Source of the DNA: Ramicandelaber brevisporus
Lineage: Eukaryota; Kickxellomycota; Ramicandelaberales; Ramicandelaberaceae
Reading direction: 5' to 3'
NCBI GenBank assembly: GCA_025201865.1
Contig: MU602674.1
Span: 3,713-41,678 of the forward strand
Length of the DNA stretch: 37,966 bases
The notes below the pieces were generated by a model. It made no database searches. It was given only the letters and a program-made list of their open reading frames with translations, and was not told the DNA's origin. Both the position numbers and the translations under genes were made by a program. Of the stretch, positions 19,107-27,498 are shown one piece after another. Numbering within the stretch: the first letter of the stretch is position 1; every line of letters starts with the position of its first letter.

Positions 19107-20468
19107 ATGAGTACAGCAGCAGTCGCCACTTCGGATACAATCTCGATTGCAGTGGATACGCCTGTATCTGCCCCGCTGCTGCTCACCCCGCAATATCAAC
19201 AGCAGCAACAGCAGCAGCAGTCGGCGCCGTTGCCATCTCTTTTCTCGATCGCTGGAGTGCGCGCCAGACTATCCGGCAAGACACTCGTTACCGATGCCCA
19301 GCTTGACAATCTTCGCCTCTACAAATACAGCGCCATCGATTTGTCGCCAGTATCCAAGTACATCTTGCAGCCGTACTGGAACTATGCAGTGACGCTGTTC
19401 CCAATGTGGATGGCACCCAATCTGATCACACTGATTGGGTTCGGCGTTGTCGTCATCAATGTGATTGCTGCCCTCATCTTCATTCCTGACCTGGTTGGGC
19501 CAACGTCGCCGTTAATGTACTTTTCGGCAGCTCTTGGTTTGTGGATTTACTCGACGCTCGATAATGTCGATGGCAAGCAGGCGAGACGAACAGGAAGCTC
19601 CTCACCACTTGGCGAGCTGTTTGACCACGGCTGCGATGCATTGAATTGTGCGGTTGGTGGATTGCTGCAAGCGGCATGCATGGGATTGGGCCACACTTGG
19701 CGGACGCCTGCGTTCCTGGCCATTACAACTATTCCGTTCTACATGTCCACCTGGGAAGAATATCACACCGGCACACTGTTCCTGGGATATGTGAACGGCC
19801 CTACCGAGGGCTTGATTCTGGCAGTCGTCTTGATGCTGTTGTCTGGCATCTTTGGACCCGGCATCTACATGACTCCGGCCGTCAATGTCCTGCCTGGCTT
19901 TGTTTCGACCTTGTTTGGCATTCGCGAGACCACCCCCATTGCCGATGTCATGCTGGCCTCCACTGGTCTGCTCGTGATTGTTGGCCATATTCCACCATGT
20001 CTAATCAACATCCGTCGCGCCTGTCTCGAAAAGAACAAATCTTTCAGCCGCACTCTTCTCGAGATTACCCCAATTGTCGTTTTCTCTGTTAGTTGCTATT
20101 GCTGGCTTGCGTCCCCATTCACCACAATCTTTACCGGCCAACACGTTCCACTCTTTGTTCTCACGGTTGGCATCATTTTTGGACGTATGGCCACCAAGAT
20201 CATTTTGGCACATGTCACCAAGAGTGCATTCCCGTGGTTTACAGTGCAGCTGATTCCGTTGATTGTGGGAGCGACTGCCATGTATCTGCCACATGTGCTC
20301 GGATTTAAGAGTGCGTGGTTTTCGGAGAAGTTCGAAATTGGATTCTTGTGGGCATCGTTCGCGTTTGTGAGTGTTGCATATCTGCACTGGGCCATGCTGG
20401 TGATTGATAGATTCTGCACTCATCTTGGCATCAGATGCCTTTCCCTGAAGAAACCTAATCAAGATTAA
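19107..20468 (+). CDS. choline/ethanolamine phosphotransferase (CDP-alcohol phosphatidyltransferase)
   Basis: A 453-residue integral membrane enzyme that transfers phosphocholine or phosphoethanolamine from its CDP form to diacylglycerol, the last Kennedy-pathway step, normally in the ER or Golgi. The full signature DG-x2-AR-x8-G-x3-D-x3-D is present with D155, G156, A159, R160, G169, D173 and D177. Several hydrophobic segments follow (for example around APNLITLIGFGVVVINVIAAL and the last 150 residues). Sequence alone does not separate CPT1 from EPT1 activity. The start is placed at 19107, giving a family-like length. An earlier in-frame ATG at 18954 would add 51 residues that look like a translated CT-rich leader. 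A poly-Gln tract lies near residue 32. Confidence 0.9.
   Translation: MSTAAVATSDTISIAVDTPVSAPLLLTPQYQQQQQQQQSAPLPSLFSIAGVRARLSGKTLVTDAQLDNLRLYKYSAIDLSPVSKYILQPYWNYAVTLFPMWMAPNLITLIGFGVVVINVIAALIFIPDLVGPTSPLMYFSAALGLWIYSTLDNVDGKQARRTGSSSPLGELFDHGCDALNCAVGGLLQAACMGLGHTWRTPAFLAITTIPFYMSTWEEYHTGTLFLGYVNGPTEGLILAVVLMLLSGIFGPGIYMTPAVNVLPGFVSTLFGIRETTPIADVMLASTGLLVIVGHIPPCLINIRRACLEKNKSFSRTLLEITPIVVFSVSCYCWLASPFTTIFTGQHVPLFVLTVGIIFGRMATKIILAHVTKSAFPWFTVQLIPLIVGATAMYLPHVLGFKSAWFSEKFEIGFLWASFAFVSVAYLHWAMLVIDRFCTHLGIRCLSLKKPNQD
19196..19220 (+). repeat. CAG/CAA repeat coding poly-Gln
   Basis: An array of about eight glutamine codons in the N-terminal cytosolic part of the phosphotransferase. Confidence 0.8.
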
Positions 20469-20821
20469 TTATTAAAAAAAATATACATCATCATCCTCAT
20501 AATATATATAATCGTATTTAGTGTCGCTTTAGATTAGTTAATTTTATTAGAGCAACTTTGCTTTTACTCGGAGTGTATATTCTGGCAGCAATAAAGTGGC
20601 AGCAGGAGGAAAACTCGTGCTTGGTGAGTAGGATGGCATATGCTCTCATTTTTCATCTTCAGCGAAGGCTCCGAACAAGCCACATGTTTGCTGTTGCATG
20701 TGCTTTCTCTAGTGTCCTCGTTGATGGCTCATACTTGCCAATACCTTAACCCTCTCCTTTCTAACTGCTTTTTTTTTATGCTTGTGACATTTTTAAACTG
20801 TGCCTAATTCCGGTCATGTGT
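20469..20821. other. convergent 3' spacer
   Basis: The 353 bases between the stop codons of the phosphotransferase and the acidic F-box-like gene. AT-rich near both stops, with a TA repeat at about 20500-20512 and a T run near 20770. It probably holds both polyadenylation regions. No gene is seen. Confidence 0.5.
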
Positions 20822-21892
20822 TTAAGCAGTGCATCGATCAAGAATGTACTGGACTGTGTATTGTAAACGCGAGCGCTTCATTACATTTGGCGAATGCAGC
20901 TTTTGCACCATCTGGTCAAAGTTGAGATCTTCGTCAAACTTGAATTTTCTGTAATTGTGGACACGCTTCCAGTATCTGTTGTCTCTCGCAATCTGCCCGC
21001 GCATTAGTTTGCTCGTACCAGCGAGAGCAATGGCATCTTTGTAGTCAATAAACATGTCAAACATCATCAAATCAAAGATCAAGTTCAAGACTGATTGCTC
21101 AGTATCTGAAACTGTGTTGATTACCGATTGATTGTAAACAAAGCCATTGATATTTGGCGATGCATATAACACAGCCAAATTCACTGTTTTGTGTTCATCA
21201 TCATCATCATCATCTTCTTCTGTATCATCATCATCAATTTCCATTTCATCTTCTTCACCATCTTCTTCACCATCTTCGTCGGCATCGTCGTCAACTTCAA
21301 CTTCATTGTCATCATCAACTTCAACGTCATCATCGCCTTCTTCTTCATAGTCATTATAATCATCCTTTTCTTCATAATCCTCATCGATTTCTATTTGATC
21401 ATCTTCATCTTCTTCTTCAATTTCATAATCATTCTCGTCATCCTCGTCATCGTCGTCATAATCATACCTGGGGAAAATATCAAACCAAAATTGTTCTCTA
21501 CGACTGTTGCATTTGTATTCATCGTAACTGTATCCATCGATTGTATTGTTATAGCAGTCCTCAACATTGTCACACAACCAATTGTAAACACTAACACCAT
21601 TCGACCCCATCATCTCTCGCAGAATTAAAGAGCATTCCTCATGCATCATAAACCCACGGTCTGTGCCTTCTTCAACAAAATCAATGGTGCTAATATAGGT
21701 TCCGCCAGGAAACTTCACCAGTCCAAAGCCGTCGTCTGAATCAGTGCTTCCAACGGCGGTAAATGAGCCATCTTTCAGGAGCACTACGATATTGTTCAGA
21801 TGGCTTGTATCCTCAACGTATGGATTTCCACGCGCATACCGAGAATCAGCCGGATATCCGCAGAGCACACAATACATAGTCGCTCCACCCAT
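20822..21892 (-). CDS. CxxC / F-box-like protein with a long acidic tract
   Basis: A 356-residue protein starting at a true ATG (21892). The N-terminal MYCVLCG (Cys8, Cys11), with a later GFMMHEECSLIL, resembles the opening of many fungal F-box-associated proteins of unknown function. Residues 144-234 are mostly Asp and Glu, one of the most extreme acidic tracts here. The C-terminal part, about 274-313 (LMMFDMFIDYKDAIALAGTSKLMRGQIARDNRYWKRV), looks like a divergent F-box, unusually placed after the acidic region. Further cysteines (107, 113, 128) might join the CxxC in metal binding. Possible roles include an SCF adaptor or a histone or basic-protein binder; neither is shown. I cannot assign a precise family. 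Confidence 0.72.
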   Translation of the reverse strand: MGGATMYCVLCGYPADSRYARGNPYVEDTSHLNNIVVLLKDGSFTAVGSTDSDDGFGLVKFPGGTYISTIDFVEEGTDRGFMMHEECSLILREMMGSNGVSVYNWLCDNVEDCYNNTIDGYSYDEYKCNSRREQFWFDIFPRYDYDDDDEDDENDYEIEEEDEDDQIEIDEDYEEKDDYNDYEEEGDDDVEVDDDNEVEVDDDADEDGEEDGEEDEMEIDDDDTEEDDDDDDEHKTVNLAVLYASPNINGFVYNQSVINTVSDTEQSVLNLIFDLMMFDMFIDYKDAIALAGTSKLMRGQIARDNRYWKRVHNYRKFKFDEDLNFDQMVQKLHSPNVMKRSRLQYTVQYILDRCTA

Positions 21893-22513
21893 TCTGACGA
21901 TATTAAAGCTGTCTAGAGCTCACTGAACGTTAAAGATCTACAGGCTGCGTCCACCGTATGACGCCGTGAAAGAGAAGATTAGGTGCTAGTACGGAGGAGA
22001 AGATTGTGAGAGCAAAGTCATCTCTGAGAAGCTAACGAACTTTTACACTGCGACTTGCTATACACGACATAAATAGAAGGAAACGAGGCTTGTCTGTGAA
22101 CAAAGTAATCCAATGGAGTGCTTAACATCCTTCCACAGCCTTCCGCAGTCGACTCAATAGGCGATGGTTTGACAATTGTGGCATCAAACAGAGAAAGCAC
22201 ATGCAGCAGCAAACATGTGGCTTTTTTTGGGAGCCATCGCTAAAGACGACAAACGAACGCTTTGTGCCATCTTGCTCATCGAGTGCGAGTTTTCCTCCTG
22301 CTGCCACTTTGTTGCTACCGGCATATACACTCCGAGCACAAGCAAAGTTGCTCATAGTTTATTTATATCTATTCATTTTTTCATATTAAAACAAAAGCCC
22401 TAACAACACGAGTTCTACAATTGGACGATCAAATGTTTGAGACAGAAGTGTCTCACTCTGCCTTCCAGCTCCCAAACCACCTCTTTTGTATTTTTATTTC
22501 CTTTGGATTGAAT
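21893..22513. other. divergent spacer between the acidic protein gene and PKA
   Basis: About 620 bases with no convincing gene. Short minus- and plus-strand open frames near 22120-22400 are Cys/Ser-rich and low in coding character. It should contain both promoters and the PKA leader. The PKA reading frame is open through its last 90 bases with an ATG at 22433. Confidence 0.45.
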
Positions 22514-24244
22514 ATGCAAGTGATTTCGCCGCACCATGCTCACAAGCTGAGCTCTCCAGCGGAGCCCATGTCGCCTGCCGAAGTCCATCAGGCTGTTGCC
22601 ACCGCAGCGGCTGTGGCAGCAGTTACTCCAAAGATTGTTGCTGCTGTTTCATCGGCTGAGACAAACTCTCTCTTCACCAGCAATGGCAGTAGTGGCACCA
22701 CAGTAGCCTCTGCAGCAAAGTCAGGAGGTCGGAAGTCGTTTGCAACGGGAATGATGTGTAGTGCATCTCCGCTGACTCGTCCGTCATTGACGCGTCTTCA
22801 AACCGCAGATGGAGGTGAAACAGTAAAACAAGCATCACCGCAACAGCAGCAGCAAGCAGGACAGCAAACACTCCCATGGGTGACAAGCACCTCGTATTAT
22901 CATTCAGCATTGAAGGAATCAGTCAAGGCTCCACCTGTGAAACCTGGTGATGCGACTACTGCCAAACCTGATGCGGTTGCCACTCCGGCGGTAGCCAATC
23001 AGCCGCAGCAACAGCCACCATTGGGTCAAGTGCAGGCTCAACCACAGGCACAGCCACAAGCTCAAGCACAAGCCCAGAAGTTCATGTACCCACCCGTGAC
23101 ACTCATTCCACAGTCGCTCCAGCAGGCTCAGCAGCTGCTCACCCAGCAGCGCGCTCAGCTCAACATGCGCTTGCAGATGCAGCAGCTCCAAATTCAACAG
23201 CTCAAACTCCAGCAGCAGCAAGCCCTAGTCGCCCAACAGCCTCCGGCCAAGCCACTTCCACCCTGGCAGCGCCAGCTTCCACGCCGACAGCTGTCACTCA
23301 ATGACTTCATCGTCCACCGCACTCTTGGCACCGGTTCATTTGGCCGTGTCCGTCTGGTCCAATATCAGCCCACCAGCTGCTTCTACGCCATGAAAGTTCT
23401 AAACAAGTCTGAAGTGGTTCGTGCCAAACAAGTCGAGCATGTCAAAAACGAGCGCGAAATCTTGGCGTGCTCCAACTCTCCATTCTTGGTCCAGATGCTG
23501 GGCACGTTCCAAGATCACGTCAACTTGTTTATGGTTCTCGAGTTTATCAGCGGTGGCGAACTGTTTAGCTATCTGCGCAAATTCCATCGCTTCCCGTCTG
23601 GAACGGCAATGTTTTACGCTGGCGAAGTGCTACTGGCCTTTGAGTACTTGCACGGCTACGATATCATCTATCGGGATTTGAAGCCAGAAAACATCTTGAT
23701 TGATTCCAGCGGCCACATCAAGCTGACGGATATGGGCTTTGCCAAATATGTGCCAGAAACCACTTGGACATTGTGTGGAACTCCAGACTACCTGGCGCCT
23801 GAAACGATTCGCGGCCAAGGATCCAGCAAAGCTGCGGACTGGTATTCGCTGGGTGTGCTGATTTTTGAGATGCTCGCAGGGTATCCTCCATTCTACGATG
23901 AGAATCACTCAAAGCTATATGAGAAGATTTTGAGTGGACGGATCCAGTGGCCATCGTCACCCATGGATCTGGATGCCCGGGACTTGATTAAACGATTGTT
24001 GACTCACGATTTGACGCGTAGATATGGAAACTTGGTGGGCGGGTCAAGAGATATCAAGCAGCATCGGTGGTTTGCGAGCATGGATTGGAGCAAGTTGAGC
24101 AAATTGGAAGTGCTGCCACCAATCAAGCCAAAGGTGATGAACAGTGGTGATTGTAGTAACTTTGATGCATACAAGGAACCGGCTGGAAAGTATGGCGATT
24201 ACACTTCACCCGATCCACACAAGGATAGTTTCGTTGGTTTTTAA
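22514..24244 (+). CDS. cAMP-dependent protein kinase catalytic subunit (PKA), DMG variant
   Basis: A 576-residue AGC Ser/Thr kinase, effector of cAMP signalling. A long Gln/Ala/Pro-rich N-terminal region (to about 255) precedes the kinase core: GTGSFGRV glycine loop (about 272), AMK lysine, YRDLKPEN catalytic loop, activation segment TTWTLCGTPDYLAPE with the expected phospho-threonine, and ADWYSLGVLIFEM. The C-tail ends in FVGF, an FxxF hydrophobic motif like that of PKA. The magnesium-binding DFG motif reads D406-M407-G408, followed by FAKYVPE as in fungal PKA. Start at 22514 is preferred; the in-frame ATG at 22433 adds 27 residues with a hydrophobic, leader-like composition. Ribosomal S6- or PKX-like kinases are less likely, given the FAKYVP and TWTLCGTPDYLAPE matches. 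Confidence 0.93.
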   Translation: MQVISPHHAHKLSSPAEPMSPAEVHQAVATAAAVAAVTPKIVAAVSSAETNSLFTSNGSSGTTVASAAKSGGRKSFATGMMCSASPLTRPSLTRLQTADGGETVKQASPQQQQQAGQQTLPWVTSTSYYHSALKESVKAPPVKPGDATTAKPDAVATPAVANQPQQQPPLGQVQAQPQAQPQAQAQAQKFMYPPVTLIPQSLQQAQQLLTQQRAQLNMRLQMQQLQIQQLKLQQQQALVAQQPPAKPLPPWQRQLPRRQLSLNDFIVHRTLGTGSFGRVRLVQYQPTSCFYAMKVLNKSEVVRAKQVEHVKNEREILACSNSPFLVQMLGTFQDHVNLFMVLEFISGGELFSYLRKFHRFPSGTAMFYAGEVLLAFEYLHGYDIIYRDLKPENILIDSSGHIKLTDMGFAKYVPETTWTLCGTPDYLAPETIRGQGSSKAADWYSLGVLIFEMLAGYPPFYDENHSKLYEKILSGRIQWPSSPMDLDARDLIKRLLTHDLTRRYGNLVGGSRDIKQHRWFASMDWSKLSKLEVLPPIKPKVMNSGDCSNFDAYKEPAGKYGDYTSPDPHKDSFVGF

Positions 24245-24328
24245 AAGTAAAGGGATTATTGCACCCCAGAATACACCCCGGTGCGGCGCATTTTAGGGTG
24301 CAATAACCCCTTCCCATTAAAAGTAAAG
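24241..24328. mobile_element. MITE-like inverted-repeat element with 12-bp flanking direct repeats
   Basis: Two exact copies of TTAAAAGTAAAG (24241-24252 and 24317-24328) flank 64 bases. Inside, GGGATTATTGCACCC near the left end and GGGTGCAATAACCCC near the right end form 15-base inverted repeats with one mismatch. A smaller CACC/GGTG hairpin sits between them. The arrangement fits a tiny non-autonomous DNA transposon with a target duplication. The left copy includes the PKA stop codon. An alternative is a 3'-UTR or termination hairpin beside a chance or slippage duplication. Confidence 0.5.
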
Positions 24329-24472
24329 TTAAGTAAAAGTGATCTAAAAAGACTAAAAAAGAATCAAAATAGGTTTAATTATATGTGAATAGTATACTGC
24401 TACTACTATTACTACTTCTTTTTACTAAACTAATTAAAAACAAATGTAAGAGTAATAAGATGATGCGTGCAA

Positions 24473-26620
24473 CTAAACTTGCTGAAGAACGAGTGCAGTG
24501 CGAGATGGAATGTAAAGAGTCACGTAACCCGGACGACCGTGCCATTCAACATCGTTACTCACTGTAAACAATCCATCATTAGTCTGCGGCGATTTAATAC
24601 GTCCAAATCCACCAAACTCCTCGCGATCTGTATCAAGCACAAGCTTCAGCTTGCCCTTGTGAGCAGTGCCAATACGATAGTCAGTCCAGCTCTGAGTTGG
24701 ATGGAAGTTGAACACAAACAGCAAGTTACCGCGGTCAAATGCAATCAGCTTGTCACTTTCATGCTTCAACGGTACCCAAGCCTGTGGCGCTGCCAAATAA
24801 TCCACAGCCTCGATGGCACCAGACTTGCCACGACCGCTTGTAACATCTGGCAAGTGCTGCATTGCCACGTCAAAGTTGTTGAGATGTTGATAGCGAAGAA
24901 GGTGATCATCCACTAGATTCCACTGGCGTCTCGCATAGTGAAACGAGCTTTGATTGCCTTCACGCGGGAAATCCAGCCACTCTGGATGTCCAAACTCATT
25001 TCCTTCGAAATTGAGATACCCTTCGCCACCCAGTCCATGAGTAAGCAAGCGAATCATCTTGTGCAACGCCATGCCACGCGAAACAGTTGCAGTCGGTTTC
25101 TGGAGAATTGACATGTTTGTGTACATTTCAGCATCCATCAGCCAGAATGCGATGGTCTTGTCGCCAACGAGAGCTTGGTCGTGAGACTCGCAGTATGCAA
25201 TGGTCTTTTCAGCATGTCGGCGGTTTGTGAGAGTGTGGACAATATTGCCCATGTTCCAGTTGTCATCGCTAACTTCTTTGAGAAGCTTGATCCACATGTC
25301 TGGAACGGCCATTGCCAGGCGGTAGTCAAAGCCCAATCCACCCTCGCCAATAATGGGACGGCACAGCGCGGGCATTCCAGAGACATCTTCAGCAACAGTG
25401 ATGGCATGTGGATGCAGAGTGTGAACAAGATGGTTAGCCAGCTGTAAATATGTGACAGCCTCGGCATCAACGGTTTTGTCACCAAAGTACTCGTGATAAT
25501 CACCACTAAAGCCAGTAGCAATGCCATGGTGACGATACAGCATTGACGTCACGCCATCAAATCGGAATCCATCAAACTTGTACACCTCCAAGTAGTAGCG
25601 CAAATTTGACAGCAGGAAGCGCAGCACTTCATGATGACCATAGTTAAACAGACGGCTATTCCACAGCTCATGGAATCCACGGCCACCCGAGTGGAAATAC
25701 TGGTGATCAGAGCCATCAAAATGATTCAGTCCGTCAAGAACATTGGCAGAGGCGTGAGAGTGGACAATATCCAAAAGCACAGCCAGTCCAAGGCCGTGAG
25801 CAGTATCCACCAGGCGTTTAAGCTGCTCTGGAGTGCCATAGCGAGATGAGGCTGCGAAGAACGATGTGACTTGGTATCCAAAGGATGCGTAGTAGGCATG
25901 TTCCATGACCGCCATCAGCTGGATTGCATTGTATCCCAGCTTGGCAATGCGCGGCAGCACATTATCAGTGAATTCATCATATGTGCACACCCGGCCTTCC
26001 GGCGATGAGATTCCCACGTGGGCCTCGTAGATACGCAATCCAGTCTTGTTTGTGTCCAGCTTTGATGCAGGCGACTTGTGTTTCCATTTGTACTGCTCGG
26101 GTGGATCCCAAAAGATACCTTCGTAAACGGGACTCTTGGTCAAGTCTTGCTCAACCCGGTTGATCCATGCCGGCACACGGTCCACAATGCTGCCATCCGC
26201 AGTCATCAATGTTAGCTTGACTCGAGAGCCGTGCTCAATCTTGACAGATGGCGGCAGCACAATCTCCCAGCATCCGTACTTGTCGCGCTTCATTGGATGG
26301 GAATGGCGGTTCCAGTTGTTAAAATCGCCAGTTAGCCAAGCAGCCGACGCAGAAGGTGCCCACTCACGGTACACAACAGAGCCATTCAGAGGCGATTTGG
26401 GGTCGTGGACACGGTGGATGCCAAAGCGTTCGTAGCCGCGCGAAAAGGCATCGAGACCGCCTTCGTGCTCATCAATGACGCGAAGCCACTTCTGGAAGCG
26501 ACCGTAGCGAGCGGTAATCTCGCCTCGGAACGGCTCGAGATACGGGTCCACGAGATGCAGCAGCTGCGCGTTCTTTTCGTCCTTGACTGCTGTAGAAGCT
26601 GTGCTTGACTTGCCAGTCAT
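24473..26620 (-). CDS. GLC3: 1,4-alpha-glucan (glycogen) branching enzyme
   Basis: A 715-residue cytosolic enzyme that cuts alpha-1,4 glucan chains and rejoins them in alpha-1,6 linkage to build branched glycogen. An N-terminal CBM48-type region ([24 protein letters not shown]) is followed by a GH13 barrel with LDIVHSHAS, the nucleophile in [12 protein letters not shown] (Asp near 354), the acid/base in VAEDVSGMP (Glu near 410) and the third carboxylate in [12 protein letters not shown] (Asp near 478). The length matches yeast Glc3 (704). A C-terminal all-beta domain ends [18 protein letters not shown] 26620 is used rather than a TTG three codons upstream. No intron is seen. It ends about 145 bases from the MITE-like element downstream of PKA. 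Confidence 0.96.
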   Translation of the reverse strand: MTGKSSTASTAVKDEKNAQLLHLVDPYLEPFRGEITARYGRFQKWLRVIDEHEGGLDAFSRGYERFGIHRVHDPKSPLNGSVVYREWAPSASAAWLTGDFNNWNRHSHPMKRDKYGCWEIVLPPSVKIEHGSRVKLTLMTADGSIVDRVPAWINRVEQDLTKSPVYEGIFWDPPEQYKWKHKSPASKLDTNKTGLRIYEAHVGISSPEGRVCTYDEFTDNVLPRIAKLGYNAIQLMAVMEHAYYASFGYQVTSFFAASSRYGTPEQLKRLVDTAHGLGLAVLLDIVHSHASANVLDGLNHFDGSDHQYFHSGGRGFHELWNSRLFNYGHHEVLRFLLSNLRYYLEVYKFDGFRFDGVTSMLYRHHGIATGFSGDYHEYFGDKTVDAEAVTYLQLANHLVHTLHPHAITVAEDVSGMPALCRPIIGEGGLGFDYRLAMAVPDMWIKLLKEVSDDNWNMGNIVHTLTNRRHAEKTIAYCESHDQALVGDKTIAFWLMDAEMYTNMSILQKPTATVSRGMALHKMIRLLTHGLGGEGYLNFEGNEFGHPEWLDFPREGNQSSFHYARRQWNLVDDHLLRYQHLNNFDVAMQHLPDVTSGRGKSGAIEAVDYLAAPQAWVPLKHESDKLIAFDRGNLLFVFNFHPTQSWTDYRIGTAHKGKLKLVLDTDREEFGGFGRIKSPQTNDGLFTVSNDVEWHGRPGYVTLYIPSRTALVLQQV

Positions 26621-26660
26621 CTTGTTCAAGTGGCAGAAGGGTGGTGGCTATATTTCGTGT

Positions 26661-26733
26661 TGTTTTTGCTGTTGTTGTTGTTGTTGTTGTTGTTGTCGTT
26701 GTTGCTGTTGTTGTTGTTGTTGTTGTTGGTTTG
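26661..26733. repeat. TTG/CAA trinucleotide array
   Basis: About 24 GTT-type triplets with a few substitutions, beginning some 40 bases upstream of the GLC3 start codon, so probably in its leader as a CAA array. Confidence 0.88.
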
Positions 26734-26987
26734 GTTGTTGTGATGAGTGTGAGCGGTGGTGTGCAACGAGATGAGACGAACGCAAGTAGCATTCGTCAAC
26801 AGCTATAACGGGAGAGCGAGACAAGATAAGCATTTCAGTCGCGTCAATCTTACGCATCCAGAATATCGATCACAGTCTGATAATCGGCATCAACGTCAAC
26901 AGCATGCGATGCGATGCGGTGCGGTGCGATACGAGAGTGGCAGTCATACCACACATTGGGAACACATCCCAAAGCGACGTAGCTCAA

Positions 26988-27032
26988 GCCATTCAACTCA
27001 TTCAACTCATTCAACTCATTCAAGCCATTCAA
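26988..27032 (+). repeat. 9-bp tandem repeat ATTCAACTC, about five copies
   Basis: Units read ATTCAACTC three times, then ATTCAAGCC and ATTCAACTT, preceded by a related CAAGCC. Located some 470 bases upstream of the protease start. Confidence 0.82.
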
Positions 27033-27498
27033 CTTGCTCAGGCAATGTTGGGATTTCTCTCCCCAAAAAATACCAATGTCGATTACCTACACATTGCGCA
27101 TCTGGATCACAGACATTCCCATTCCACAGTGCGTGTGCACCATTCCAAACCTCCTCGCTGGAGCTCTCTGTCACGTCTTCGCCGCTTTGCCGCTTTGCCG
27201 CCTTGCCGCTCTGTTGTTTCTGCCTAGCCGAACCTCTCTCCCAACTCCAAACGCGCTACCACTTTGCGTGCTTCTTGTGCACAGTACTCGCCTCTCCCCT
27301 TCCACCTCTCCCCACCCAGCCAGCCAGCCAGCTTGTTCTTCTTCTGAGAGTACCACAAGGACACGAAAGTTGCAGCCTTCAACAAACGTCACGCTCATAC
27401 AAGCTGCACAACAACCGCCGCACAGCCGCTGCCACTTTTGTCGTCCTTCAACTGTGTTGTCCTTTCAAGACGAAAAAGTAAACATCAGCCTGCCCGAC

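Larger units (their letters stand above)
26621..27498. other. divergent, repeat-rich spacer between GLC3 and the M16 protease
   Basis: An 878-base spacer that must hold both promoters. Three different tandem repeats occur: a GTT/TTG array (about 26661-26733), a GCGAT/GCGGT pentamer (about 26900-26930) and an ATTCAACTC nonamer (about 26990-27030). The stretch from 27034 to 27498 is open in frame with the protease, including an ATG at 27076. Its Cys/Leu/Pro-rich translation looks like a translated leader rather than protein. Confidence 0.5.

Noticed and set aside
21147-21628. Plus-strand frames with His, Ser or Ile/Phe runs opposite the acidic protein.
   Set aside because: They are the complement of the Asp/Glu codon tract and have no independent support.
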